Origin: Actinobacteria bacterium OK074
GTDB taxonomy: Bacteria; Actinomycetota; Actinomycetes; Streptomycetales; Streptomycetaceae
Assembly (NCBI GenBank): GCA_001298575.1
Contig: LJCV01000318.1
Location: 1 to 64,000, forward strand
Reading direction: 5' to 3'
Length of the DNA stretch: 64,000 bases
This document shows positions 16,263 to 25,309 of this stretch, piece by piece. Both the position numbers and the translations under genes were made by a program. Position 1 is the first letter of the stretch, and each line of letters starts with the position of its first letter. A model generated the notes under the pieces. That model was not told the origin of the DNA. It did no database searches and worked only from the letters and a program-made list of their open reading frames with translations.

Positions 16263-17537
16263 ATGTCGGTCACGCATGCCCCCGTTTCCGCCTCCCCCGC
16301 CGCGTACGGCGCAGTCGCCGATCTCGATGCCCTGCGGCGGCAGGACCCCGCGCTCGCCGACGTGCTGTTCGGGGAACTGGAGCGGCAGTCGACGACCTTG
16401 CAGTTGATCGCCGCCGAGAACTTCACCTCGCCCGCCGTGCTGGCCGCGCTCGGGTCGCCGCTCGCGAACAAGTACGCCGAGGGGTATCCGGGGGCCCGGC
16501 ACCACGGTGGGTGCGAGATCGTTGACGTCGCCGAGCGGGTGGCCGTCGAGCGGGCGAAGGCGCTGTTCGGGGCCGAGCACGCCAATGTGCAGGCCCATTC
16601 CGGGTCCTCCGCGGTGCTCGCCGCCTATGCCGCGCTGCTGCGGCCCGGCGACACCGTGCTCGCCATGGGGCTCCCCTACGGGGGACACCTCACCCACGGG
16701 TCGCCCGCGAACTTCTCCGGGACCTGGTTCTCCTTTGTCCCTTACGGGGTCGACCCCGACAGCGGGCTCATCGATTCGGACGAAGTGCTCGCGCTCGCCC
16801 GGGTCCATCGGCCGAAGGCCATCGTCTGCGGGTCCATCTCCTACCCCCGGCACATCGACTACGCCGCCTTCCGCACCATCGCCGACGAGGTCGGGGCCCA
16901 TCTCATCGCCGACGCCGCCCATCCCATCGGGCTCGTCGCGGGGGGCGCGGCGCCCAGTCCGGTGCCGTACGCCGACGTCGTGTGTGCCACCACCCACAAG
17001 GTGCTGCGCGGGCCCCGCGGCGGGATGATCCTGTGCGGGAGCGGGCTGGCCGAGCGGATCGACCGGGCCGTGTTCCCGTTCACGCAGGGCGGGGCCCAGA
17101 TGCACACCGTCGCGGCCAAGGCGGTCGCCTTCGGGGAGGCCGCCGCGCCCGCCTTCACGACCTACGCCCACCAGGTCGTCGCCAACGCCAAGGTGCTCGC
17201 CGCCGCGCTGGCCGCCGAGGGGCTCGCGGTCACCACCGGCGGGACCGACACCCATCTGCTGACCGCCGATCCGGCACCCCTGGGGGTCGACGGCCGGACC
17301 GCGCGCGGGCGGCTCGCCGCCGCGGGGATCGTGCTCGACACCTGTGCGCTGCCCCGGGCCGGCGTACGGGGTCTGCGGCTCGGTACCGCCGCGCTCACCA
17401 CGCAGGGCATGGCCGAGGGCGAAATGGCCGTGGTGGCCGCATTGTTCGCCGCGGTACTGCGGAACAAGATCGACAGCAGGCAGGCGCGTGACGAAGTGCG
17501 GCGGCTTACCGGTAGATTTCCGCCGTACCCCCGCTGA
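16263..17537 (+). CDS. Serine hydroxymethyltransferase family protein (GlyA paralogue)
   Basis: SHMT interconverts serine and glycine with tetrahydrofolate. The 424-aa protein has QLIAAENFTSPAVLAALGSPLANKYAEGYPGARHHGG, the substrate and PLP-binding segments (AHSGSSAVLAAYAAL, DAAHPIGLVAGG) and the PLP lysine in CATTHKVLRGPRGGM (K246). It is full length and looks functional, but Streptomyces usually carry other glyA genes, so this one may have a specialised role. ATG 16263 starts the homology; the frame is open further upstream. The 125-nt gap before it holds a dispersed repeat, and a WecA-type gene follows. Confidence 0.88.
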   Translation: MSVTHAPVSASPAAYGAVADLDALRRQDPALADVLFGELERQSTTLQLIAAENFTSPAVLAALGSPLANKYAEGYPGARHHGGCEIVDVAERVAVERAKALFGAEHANVQAHSGSSAVLAAYAALLRPGDTVLAMGLPYGGHLTHGSPANFSGTWFSFVPYGVDPDSGLIDSDEVLALARVHRPKAIVCGSISYPRHIDYAAFRTIADEVGAHLIADAAHPIGLVAGGAAPSPVPYADVVCATTHKVLRGPRGGMILCGSGLAERIDRAVFPFTQGGAQMHTVAAKAVAFGEAAAPAFTTYAHQVVANAKVLAAALAAEGLAVTTGGTDTHLLTADPAPLGVDGRTARGRLAAAGIVLDTCALPRAGVRGLRLGTAALTTQGMAEGEMAVVAALFAAVLRNKIDSRQARDEVRRLTGRFPPYPR

Positions 17538-17687
17538 GCGCTCGGTATTCCGGGCTCGCAGGGGTATTCGTGACGTCGTGCACAGCCACTCGTGCAACCA
17601 TCGTCGCTACCCATTCGTCCTCAACCGTAAGCACGGGAAGTTAGGGTGTGGGGCTGAGGATGCCCAGCGAGACCTGTGGGGAAGCCT

Positions 17688-19076
17688 GTGCGTGAATACC
17701 TGCTGACGCTCTGCATCACGGCCGCGGTGACGTATCTGCTGACAGGCCCGGTACGGAAGTTCGCGATCGTGGCCGGAGCCATGCCGGAGATCCGGGCACG
17801 TGACGTGCACCGGGAACCCACGCCCCGGCTCGGCGGTATCGCGATGTTCTTCGGGCTGTGCGCGGGCCTGCTGGTCGCCGACCACCTGGAGAACCTCAAC
17901 GAGGTCTTCGCCAACTCCAACGAACCGCGGGCGCTGCTCTCCGGAGCGGCGCTCATCTGGCTCATCGGGGTCCTGGACGACAAGTTCGAGATCGACGCCC
18001 TGATCAAGCTCGGCGGCCAGATGATCGCCGCGGGTGTGATGGTCATGCAGGGTCTGACCATCCTGTGGCTGCCCGTCCCGGGCGTCGGCCTGGTCGCGCT
18101 CACCCAGTGGCAGGGCACCCTGCTCACCGTCGCGCTCGTGGTCATCACCATCAACGCCGTCAACTTCGTGGACGGCCTCGACGGCCTCGCCGCCGGCATG
18201 GTCTGCATCGCGTCCGCCGCGTTCTTCATGTACGCCTACCGGATCTGGTACGGCTACGGCCTCGAAGCCGCCGCCCCCGCGACCCTGTTCGCCGCGATCC
18301 TGATGGGCATGTGCCTGGGCTTCCTGCCGCACAACATGCACCCCGCGCGGATCTTCATGGGCGACTCCGGCTCGATGCTGATCGGGCTCGTGCTGGCCGC
18401 GGGCGCCATCTCCATCACCGGGCAGATCGACCCGGACGCGCTGAACCTGTTCTCCGGCTCCGAGCGCAACACGGTCCACCAGACCGTCCCCGTCTACATC
18501 CCGCTGCTGCTGCCGCTGACGATCATCGCGGTGCCCGCGGCCGACCTGGTGCTCGCGATCGTGCGGCGCACCTGGCGGGGTCAGTCGCCGTTCGCCGCGG
18601 ACCGGGGGCACCTGCACCACCGGCTGCTGGAGATCGGGCACTCGCACAGCCGGGCCGTGCTGATCATGTACTTCTGGTCGGCGCTGATCGCGTTCGGGGC
18701 GCTCGGCTACTCCGTCAACTCGGCTTCCATGTGGATCGTGTTGGGGATCGTGGCGCTCAGCGCCGTCGGCCTCGTCCTGCTCCTGCTGCCCCGGTTCGCG
18801 CCGCACGCCCCGCAGTGGGCCGAGCGGTTCGTGCCGCCCCGCTACCGCAGCCGTCGCGCCGCCCTGGTCGCCGCGGCCTCGACTCCCGCCCCGGCGGCGG
18901 AGATCGCCACCGGCGTCCCCGCGGCGAACGGGACGAACGGTGCTCCCGGGGTCAGCGGGGGCAGCGGGGGCAGCGGTGGCAGCGGTGGCAGCGGTGTCAA
19001 CGGGGTGAACGGCGCTACGGCCTTGGGTGCCCGAGCGCGTTTCCTGGAGCGTGGCAAGGCCGGCTCCACGCGCTGA
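17688..19076 (+). CDS. WecA/TagO-type undecaprenyl-phosphate N-acetylglucosaminyl-1-phosphate transferase
   Basis: A polytopic membrane enzyme that starts cell-wall glycopolymer synthesis by moving a sugar-1-phosphate from UDP-GlcNAc (or a similar donor) to undecaprenyl phosphate. The 462-aa protein has about 11 membrane segments and the family motifs DVHREPTPRLGG, GVLDDKFEID, NFVDGLDGLAAG, the magnesium motif FMGDSGSMLIG, and the HHRLLEIGHSH loop. The C-terminus carries a flexible tail with GGSGGSGGSG repeats. GTG 17688 (MREYLL) follows GGGGAAG; GTG 17676 is an in-frame alternative. An LCP ligase, the partner at the end of such pathways, is encoded 6 kb upstream. Confidence 0.92.
   Translation: MREYLLTLCITAAVTYLLTGPVRKFAIVAGAMPEIRARDVHREPTPRLGGIAMFFGLCAGLLVADHLENLNEVFANSNEPRALLSGAALIWLIGVLDDKFEIDALIKLGGQMIAAGVMVMQGLTILWLPVPGVGLVALTQWQGTLLTVALVVITINAVNFVDGLDGLAAGMVCIASAAFFMYAYRIWYGYGLEAAAPATLFAAILMGMCLGFLPHNMHPARIFMGDSGSMLIGLVLAAGAISITGQIDPDALNLFSGSERNTVHQTVPVYIPLLLPLTIIAVPAADLVLAIVRRTWRGQSPFAADRGHLHHRLLEIGHSHSRAVLIMYFWSALIAFGALGYSVNSASMWIVLGIVALSAVGLVLLLLPRFAPHAPQWAERFVPPRYRSRRAALVAAASTPAPAAEIATGVPAANGTNGAPGVSGGSGGSGGSGGSGVNGVNGATALGARARFLERGKAGSTR
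18954..19015 (+). repeat. Gly-Ser codon repeat in the WecA-type C-terminal tail
   Basis: Tandem 9-nt units of the type gggggcagc/ggtggcagc encode GGS repeats followed by GVNGVNG. Such a repeat can change length by slippage. Confidence 0.7.
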
Positions 19077-19447
19077 ACTCCCTGGTCGTAAAAGGGGCGA
19101 GCGTGACGAGTAGGGCTGAAGCGAAGATCCTCATGCTGACGTGAAGGTAAGAATCTGACTAAGTAATGACTCAAGCGTGGGGGAGCAAAGCTCCCCAATA
19201 CCAGACAACTTGGCGCCGTTCTCGCGCGGATGGGCGGCTTCACTCTCATGTGTGACAGGAAGCACCCCTCCCGAGTAAAGACCTCATCAAATAGTTTGTG
19301 ATACGGTTCACGAGAACCCAGGACAGAGCCGAAGGACCGTAGTGCGTCGGTCCCTTGGTCATGAGTGGCCGTGAATCACCCCACTCAGCCCGGGACTACG
19401 CTCGTCCATGACGACACCCTGCCCCCCTTGAAAGCGGAGTTGCCGCC
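19077..19447. other. Upstream region of the atp operon
   Basis: The 371-nt gap is less GC-rich than its surroundings. It holds a small hairpin (ggggagc/gctcccc, 19180-19196) after the WecA-type gene, and an inverted repeat GGTTC-ACGA-GAACC at 19305-19318 with an overlapping TANNNT element (TACGGT, 19302-19307), a plausible promoter area for the ATP synthase operon although no good -35 is seen. No coding sequence is convincing. Confidence 0.45.
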
Positions 19448-19861
19448 ATGCAGTCCAACGACGTACGAACACTCCTGCACTGTGCCCTGCCCACCGCAGC
19501 CGCGGGTGTGGTGGGAGTCGCGGTGAGCGCTGCCGTGGCCGGTGGCAAGGGTGTGCTCGGCGCCGTGTTCGGTGCAGTCCTCGTATTGCTTTTCATGAGC
19601 AGCGGTCTTGTGGTGCTGCTGCGCACCGCGCGCCAACTGCCCCATCTCTTCCAGTCGATGGGGCTGTTGCTGTACACCACGCAGATCCTGTTGCTCATGA
19701 TCGTGCTGATCGTTTTCAAGGGAACGACGGCGTTCGACCAGAAGTGCTTCGCCTTCACGTTGCTCGCGGCCACCCTGGTGTGGATCGCCGCCCAGGTGCG
19801 CTCGCACATGAAGGCCAAGATCCTGTACGTGGAGCCGGATTCCGCCCGGACACCGTCGTGA
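19448..19861 (+). CDS. atpI: ATP synthase protein I
   Basis: AtpI is a small membrane protein thought to assist c-ring assembly or magnesium supply. The 137-aa product has four predicted membrane segments (about 10-30, 34-60, 70-95, 100-120) and ends in a short polar tail. It starts at ATG 19448, with gccgcc rather than a clear Shine-Dalgarno. Its position as first gene before atpB is the standard arrangement; the sequence itself is weakly conserved. Confidence 0.85.
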   Translation: MQSNDVRTLLHCALPTAAAGVVGVAVSAAVAGGKGVLGAVFGAVLVLLFMSSGLVVLLRTARQLPHLFQSMGLLLYTTQILLLMIVLIVFKGTTAFDQKCFAFTLLAATLVWIAAQVRSHMKAKILYVEPDSARTPS

Positions 19862-20083
19862 CCTGTAGGGCCGGTGTAAAGGGACTTCCGCTCATTTGCT
19901 ATGGTCTCGCCACAACTGCGGCAGAGCTGGCGCGGGCGGCAGCCGTGCCTGTGACCGCTCACGGCTCGGAGCCCAGTCGCCGCCCCCACATCCGCAAGTC
20001 CAGTCCAGTGCCGTCCCGCGGTCGCAGGCCGCGCCGACACATCGAGGTTGCCGTACCCATGCGCCACGCTGAAGGAGCTCGCG

Positions 20084-20893
20084 GTGAGTAACGCCAAGAC
20101 GCTCGCCTTCGAGACCGACTGTCACATTTTCGACGGGTGCGGTTTCCCGACCCCCGGCCTGCACTCGTTCCTCTTCGAGCCGATGTTCACGGTCGGCGGT
20201 GTCGACTTCAACAAGCCGATGCTGCTGTCGCTGGTGAGCACGCTCGTTGTCATCGGCTTCTTCTGGGCCGCGTTCAACAAGCCGAAGCTGGTCCCCGGCA
20301 AGCTCCAGATGATCGGCGAGGCGGGCTACGACTTCGTCCGCCGCGGTGTCGTCTACGAGACGATCGGCAAGCGCGAGGGCGAGAAGTTCGTCCCGCTGAT
20401 GTTCTCGCTGTTCTTCTTCATCTGGATCATGAACCTGTGGTCGATCATCCCGGTCGCCCAGTTCCCGGCCACCGCGGTCATCGCCTTCCCGGCCGGACTC
20501 GCCGCGATCGTCTACATCCTCTGGATGAGCCTGACGTTCAAGAAGCACGGCCTCGTCGGCGGCTTCAAGAACATCACCGGCTACGACCGCTCGCTCGGCC
20601 CGGTCTTCCCGATGGTCATGTTCTTCGAGTTCCTCTCGAACGTGTTCATCCGGCCCTTCACGCACGCCGTGCGACTGTTCGCCAACATGTTCGCCGGGCA
20701 CGTCCTGATCCTGATCTTCACGATCGGCACCTGGTACCTGCTCAACGGCATCGGCATCGCGTACTCGGCCGTCTCGTTCCTGATGGTCATCGTGATGACC
20801 GTCTTCGAACTCTTCATCCAGGCGCTCCAGGCGTACGTCTTCATCCTGCTGTCCTGCAGCTACATCCAGGGCGCGCTCGCCGAGCAGCACTGA
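20084..20893 (+). CDS. atpB: ATP synthase Fo subunit a
   Basis: Subunit a forms the two proton half-channels next to the c-ring. The 269-aa protein has five to six membrane helices and the essential arginine in VRLFANMFAGHVLI, plus the C-terminal LFIQALQAYVFILLSCSYI helix. GTG 20084 is chosen because AAGGAG lies at 20072-20077 and the frame upstream is unconserved. The 222-nt gap from atpI is large, so an extra promoter there is possible. Confidence 0.96.
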   Translation: MSNAKTLAFETDCHIFDGCGFPTPGLHSFLFEPMFTVGGVDFNKPMLLSLVSTLVVIGFFWAAFNKPKLVPGKLQMIGEAGYDFVRRGVVYETIGKREGEKFVPLMFSLFFFIWIMNLWSIIPVAQFPATAVIAFPAGLAAIVYILWMSLTFKKHGLVGGFKNITGYDRSLGPVFPMVMFFEFLSNVFIRPFTHAVRLFANMFAGHVLILIFTIGTWYLLNGIGIAYSAVSFLMVIVMTVFELFIQALQAYVFILLSCSYIQGALAEQH

Positions 20894-20977
20894 GCACCAC
20901 CGGCAACACCCCCTGCATCCCCTGAACTTCCGGTGGCCAACCCCCACCGGCCCGTGTAAAGAGAAGGAAGTTACGGC

Positions 20978-21220
20978 ATGTCCGCTCTCGACACCCTCGC
21001 CGCGGTCGAAATCAAGGGCAACCTCGCTGCCATCGGCTACGGCCTCGCGGCCATCGGCCCCGGCGTCGGCGTTGGCATCATCTTCGGTAACGGCACCCAG
21101 GCCCTGGCCCGTCAGCCCGAGGCCGCCGGCCTGATCCGTCAGAACCAGATCCTCGGCTTCGTGCTCTGTGAGGCGCTGGCCCTGATCGGCCTCGTCATGG
21201 GCTTCGTCTACCCGTCCTGA
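20978..21220 (+). CDS. atpE: ATP synthase Fo subunit c
   Basis: The 80-aa c subunit is a two-helix hairpin forming the rotor ring. It shows the glycine-rich first helix (GYGLAAIGPGVGVGIIFG), the polar loop ARQPEA that contacts gamma and epsilon, and the proton-carrying glutamate E65 in VLCEALALIG. The start ATG 20978 is preceded by agaaggaag. This is the target site of diarylquinoline-type inhibitors in actinobacteria (family knowledge). Confidence 0.97.
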   Translation: MSALDTLAAVEIKGNLAAIGYGLAAIGPGVGVGIIFGNGTQALARQPEAAGLIRQNQILGFVLCEALALIGLVMGFVYPS

Positions 21221-21262
21221 TCCGGTTTCGGACGACGAGAGAATTCCACGGAAGGAACTGAT

Positions 21263-21814
21263 GTGATCTCGCCCCTGCTGCAACTCGCGGCTGAGGAGGA
21301 GTCCCAGAACCCTCTCATCCCGGAGATCCCCGAGCTCGTCATCGGTCTGATCGCCTTCGCGATCGTGTTCTTCGTCCTGGGCAAGAAGCTCCTTCCGAAC
21401 ATCAACAAGGTTCTGGAAGAGCGCCGCGACGCCATCGAGGGCGGGATCGAGCAGGCCGAGGCGGCACGCACCGAGGCACAGAGCGTCCTGGAGCAGTACA
21501 AGGCCCAGCTCGCCGAGGCCCGGCACGAGGCCGCGCGCCTGCGCCAGGAGGCGCAGGAGCAGGGCGCCACGCTCATCGCCGAGATGCGCGCGGAAGGCCA
21601 GCGGCAGCGCGAGGAGATCGTCGCCGCCGGTCACACGCAGATCGAGGCCGACCGCAAGGCCGCCGCGCAGACGCTGCGCCAGGACGTGGGCAAGCTCGCC
21701 ACCGACCTGGCCGGCAAGCTCGTCGGCGAGTCCCTTGAGGACCACGCCCGGCAGAGCCGTGTGATCGACCGTTTCCTCGATGACCTTGAGGAGAAGGCCG
21801 AGGCCGCTCGATGA
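21263..21814 (+). CDS. atpF: ATP synthase Fo subunit b
   Basis: Subunit b is the peripheral stalk. The 183-aa protein has one N-terminal membrane helix (LVIGLIAFAIVFFVLGKKL, about 27-46) and a long charged coiled coil (RRDAIEGGIEQAEAARTEAQ onwards). The start is GTG 21263; the overlapping ATG at 21261 is immediately followed by TGA. GGAAGGA lies upstream. Its stop overlaps the atpH start in ATGA, indicating translational coupling. Confidence 0.96.
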   Translation: MISPLLQLAAEEESQNPLIPEIPELVIGLIAFAIVFFVLGKKLLPNINKVLEERRDAIEGGIEQAEAARTEAQSVLEQYKAQLAEARHEAARLRQEAQEQGATLIAEMRAEGQRQREEIVAAGHTQIEADRKAAAQTLRQDVGKLATDLAGKLVGESLEDHARQSRVIDRFLDDLEEKAEAAR

Positions 21815-22632
21815 CCGCGCACGGAGCGAGCCGCGAGGCGACCGCCGCCGCACGCGAGCGACTGGACGCGCTCACGGACTCCACGTCCGTGGACGCGGCC
21901 ACGCTCGCGGGCGAACTGGCCTCCGTCACCGCGCTGTTCGACCGTGAGGTCTCGCTGCGTCGGGTCCTCACCGACCCGGCGCAGCCCGGCGAGGCCAAGG
22001 CCGAGCTGGCCGGGCGCATCCTCGGCGGCCAGGTCAGCGGCCCCGCCGCCGACCTGGTGGCAGGTACCGTCCGCTCCCGCTGGTCCAGCTCCCGCCACCT
22101 GGTGGACGCCCTCGAAGAGCTGGCGAACATCGCGGACCTCACGGCCGCGCAGAAGTCGGGCGCGCTCGACGACGTCGAGGACGAACTGTTCCGGTTCGGC
22201 CGCATCGTCTCGTCCAACCCCGACCTGCGGGCCGCGCTCACCGACCGCGCCGCCACCGGCACGGCCAAGAGCGAACTGCTGCGCAGTCTGCTCGGCGGTC
22301 GCGCCAACCCCGTCACCGAGCGGCTGGTGACGCGCCTTGTGACCGCGCCCCGGGGACGTAGCCTGGAAGCGGGCCTCGAAGCCCTCTCCAAGCTCGCCGC
22401 GGAGCGCCGGGACCGCATGGTCGCGGTCGTCGCCTCGGCGGTTCCGCTGAGCGACACCCAGAAGCAGCGCCTGGGCGCCGCCCTCGCCAAGCTCTACGGC
22501 CGCCCCATGCACCTCAACCTGGACGTCGACCCCGAGGTCGTCGGCGGGATCCGGGTGCAGGTCGGTGACGAGGTCATCAACGGCTCCCTCGCGGACCGCC
22601 TCGATGACGCCGCCCGCCGCATGGCCGGCTGA
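21811..22632 (+). CDS. atpH: ATP synthase F1 subunit delta
   Basis: Delta links the peripheral stalk to the alpha3beta3 head. The 273-aa product matches the longer delta subunits of streptomycetes (about 270 aa against 177 in E. coli), with the OSCP fold ending in VGGIRVQVGDEVINGSLADRLDDAARRM. It starts by a 4-nt ATGA overlap with atpF. The 145-nt gap to atpA contains a small GGGGGGA/TCCCCCC hairpin (22715-22736). Confidence 0.95.
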   Translation: MTAHGASREATAAARERLDALTDSTSVDAATLAGELASVTALFDREVSLRRVLTDPAQPGEAKAELAGRILGGQVSGPAADLVAGTVRSRWSSSRHLVDALEELANIADLTAAQKSGALDDVEDELFRFGRIVSSNPDLRAALTDRAATGTAKSELLRSLLGGRANPVTERLVTRLVTAPRGRSLEAGLEALSKLAAERRDRMVAVVASAVPLSDTQKQRLGAALAKLYGRPMHLNLDVDPEVVGGIRVQVGDEVINGSLADRLDDAARRMAG

Positions 22633-22777
22633 CAGCAAACTTCATACGCAGCACCGCACGACGTACGCAGTACTACGGCCCGCGTTGGGCCGTGCAGAGG
22701 ATTCACCTCTTTTCGGGGGGAGTCCCCAATCCCCCCAAGTGAAACTTCGGGCCCAACAAGGAGAGCAGGGAACCCAG

Positions 22778-24370
22778 ATGGCGGAGCTCACGATCCGGCC
22801 GGAGGAGATCCGGGACGCGCTGGAGAACTTCGTCCAGTCGTACAAGCCGGACGCGGCCTCGCGCGAGGAGGTCGGTACGGTCAGCCTTGCCGGCGACGGC
22901 ATCGCGAAGGTCGAGGGCCTCCCCTCGGCCATGGCCAGCGAACTGCTGAAGTTCGAGGACGGCACCCTCGGCCTCGCGCTCAACCTGGAAGAGCGCGAGA
23001 TCGGCGCCATCGTCCTCGGTGAGTTCAGCGGCATCGAAGAGGGCCAGCCCGTGGAGCGCACCGGTGAGGTGCTCTCCGTGGCCGTCGGCGAGGGCTACCT
23101 CGGCCGTGTCGTCGACCCGCTCGGCACCCCGATCGACGGCCTCGGCGAGATCGAGACGTCCGGCCGCCGCGCCCTCGAACTGCAGGCACCCGGCGTCATG
23201 CAGCGCAAGTCGGTGCACGAGCCGATGGAGACGGGCTACAAGGCCGTCGACGCGATGACCCCGATCGGCCGCGGCCAGCGCCAGCTGATCATCGGCGACC
23301 GCCAGACCGGCAAGACCGCCCTGGCGATCGACACGATCATCAACCAGCGCGACAACTGGCGCACCGGCGACCCGAAGAAGCAGGTCCGCTGCGTCTACGT
23401 CGCCATCGGTCAGAAGGGCTCCACCATCGCCTCCGTGCGTGGTGCGCTCGAAGAGGCCGGCGCGCTGGAGTACACGACCATCGTCGCCGCCCCGGCGTCC
23501 GACCCGGCCGGCTTCAAGTACCTTGCGCCGTACACCGGTTCGGCCATCGGCCAGCAGTGGATGTACGAGGGCAAGCACGTCCTCATCATCTTCGACGACC
23601 TCTCGAAGCAGGCCGACGCCTACCGCGCCGTGTCCCTGCTGCTGCGCCGTCCGCCGGGGCGCGAGGCGTACCCCGGTGACGTCTTCTACCTGCACTCCCG
23701 CCTGCTGGAGCGCTGCGCGAAGCTCTCCGACGAGATGGGCGCGGGCTCGATGACCGGTCTGCCGATCGTCGAGACGAAGGCCAACGACGTCTCGGCGTTC
23801 ATCCCGACCAACGTCATCTCCATCACCGACGGCCAGTGCTTCCTGGAGTCGGACCTGTTCAACGCCGGTCAGCGCCCCGCGCTGAACGTCGGTATCTCCG
23901 TCTCCCGAGTCGGTGGCTCCGCGCAGCACAAGGCGATCCGCCAGGTCTCCGGCCGCCTGCGTGTCGACCTCGCCCAGTTCCGTGAGCTGGAGGCGTTCTC
24001 CGCCTTCGGTTCCGACCTGGACGCGGCGTCGAAGGCGCAGCTGGAGCGCGGTTCCCGCCTGGTCGAGCTGCTCAAGCAGCCGCAGTACCAGCCGATGGCC
24101 ACCGAGGACCAGGTCATCTCCGTCTGGGCCGGCACCACCGGCAAGATGGACGACGTGCCGGTCGTCGACATCCGCCGCTTCGAGAAGGAGCTCCTGGAGT
24201 ACCTGCACCGCAAGGAGCAGGGCCTGCTGACCTCCATCAAGGAGGGCGGCAAGATGTCGGACGACACGATCCAGGCGATGACCGACGCGGTCGCCGAGTT
24301 CAAGAAGCAGTTCGAGACCGCGGACGGAAAGCTGCTCGGCGAGGACGCTCCGGCCGCCGCGGCCAAGTGA
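22778..24370 (+). CDS. atpA: ATP synthase F1 subunit alpha
   Basis: Alpha is the non-catalytic nucleotide-binding subunit of F1. The 530-aa product begins MAELTIRPEEIRDALENFV and has the P-loop GDRQTGKT (173-180), the signature PALNVGISVSRVGGSAQ and the C-terminal helical domain. ATG 22778 follows aaggagagcaggg; the frame is open upstream across the gap but without homology. Confidence 0.98.
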   Translation: MAELTIRPEEIRDALENFVQSYKPDAASREEVGTVSLAGDGIAKVEGLPSAMASELLKFEDGTLGLALNLEEREIGAIVLGEFSGIEEGQPVERTGEVLSVAVGEGYLGRVVDPLGTPIDGLGEIETSGRRALELQAPGVMQRKSVHEPMETGYKAVDAMTPIGRGQRQLIIGDRQTGKTALAIDTIINQRDNWRTGDPKKQVRCVYVAIGQKGSTIASVRGALEEAGALEYTTIVAAPASDPAGFKYLAPYTGSAIGQQWMYEGKHVLIIFDDLSKQADAYRAVSLLLRRPPGREAYPGDVFYLHSRLLERCAKLSDEMGAGSMTGLPIVETKANDVSAFIPTNVISITDGQCFLESDLFNAGQRPALNVGISVSRVGGSAQHKAIRQVSGRLRVDLAQFRELEAFSAFGSDLDAASKAQLERGSRLVELLKQPQYQPMATEDQVISVWAGTTGKMDDVPVVDIRRFEKELLEYLHRKEQGLLTSIKEGGKMSDDTIQAMTDAVAEFKKQFETADGKLLGEDAPAAAAK

Positions 24371-24391
24371 CGTAAGGAAGGGACCTGACTC

Positions 24392-25309
24392 ATGGGAGCC
24401 CAGCTCCGGGTCTACAAGCGTCGCATCCGATCCGTCACCGCGACCAAGAAGATCACCAAGGCGATGGAGATGATCGCCGCCTCGCGCGTCGTCAAGGCGC
24501 AGCGCAAGGTGGCGGCCTCCACGCCGTACGCGACCGAGCTCACCCGCGCGGTCACGGCGGTCGGCACCGGCTCGAACACCAAGCACCCGCTGACCACCCA
24601 GGCCGAGACGGTCACCCGGTCCGCGGTGCTGCTGCTGACCAGTGACCGCGGTCTCGCGGGCGCCTTCAACTCCAACGCCATCAAGGCCGCGGAGCGGCTG
24701 ACCGCGCGCCTGGAGCGCGAGGGCCAGCAGGTCGACACGTACATCGTCGGCCGGCGCGGTGTCGCCCACTACAACTTCCGTGAGCGCAAGATCTCGGATT
24801 CGTGGACGGGCTTCACCGACGAGCCGTCGTACGCGGACGCCAAGAAGGTCGCGGCCCCGCTGATCGAGGCCATCGAGAAGGACACGGCCGACGGCGGCGT
24901 GGACGAACTCCACATCGTCTTCACCGAGTTCGTGTCGATGATGACCCAGACGGCGACCGACGCCCGGCTGCTGCCGCTCAGCCTGGAGGAGGTCGCCGCC
25001 GAGGCGGCCCCCAAGGGCGAGATCCGGCCGCTGTACGAGTTCGAGCCGTCGGCGGAGGACGTCCTGGACGCCCTGCTGCCGCGGTACGTCGAGAGCCGGA
25101 TCTACAACGCGCTGCTCCAGTCGGCCGCTTCGAAGCACGCGGCCACCCGGCGTGCGATGAAGTCGGCCACCGACAACGCGGGCGAGCTGATCAACACGCT
25201 CTCCCGTCTTGCCAACGCGGCCCGCCAGGCCGAAATCACCCAGGAAATCAGCGAGATCGTCGGAGGCGCGAGCGCCCTGGCCGACGCGACCGCGGGGAGT
25301 GACAAGTAA
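24392..25309 (+). CDS. atpG: ATP synthase F1 subunit gamma
   Basis: Gamma is the rotor shaft. The 305-aa protein has the conserved N-terminus GAQLRVYKRRIRSVTATKKITKAMEMIA and the C-terminal helix (SAASKHAATRRAMKSATDNAGELI). It contains a small insertion near residues 195-210 compared with E. coli gamma, as actinobacterial gammas usually do. ATG 24392 follows aaggaaggga. Its TAA shares one base with the atpD ATG. Confidence 0.97.
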   Translation: MGAQLRVYKRRIRSVTATKKITKAMEMIAASRVVKAQRKVAASTPYATELTRAVTAVGTGSNTKHPLTTQAETVTRSAVLLLTSDRGLAGAFNSNAIKAAERLTARLEREGQQVDTYIVGRRGVAHYNFRERKISDSWTGFTDEPSYADAKKVAAPLIEAIEKDTADGGVDELHIVFTEFVSMMTQTATDARLLPLSLEEVAAEAAPKGEIRPLYEFEPSAEDVLDALLPRYVESRIYNALLQSAASKHAATRRAMKSATDNAGELINTLSRLANAARQAEITQEISEIVGGASALADATAGSDK

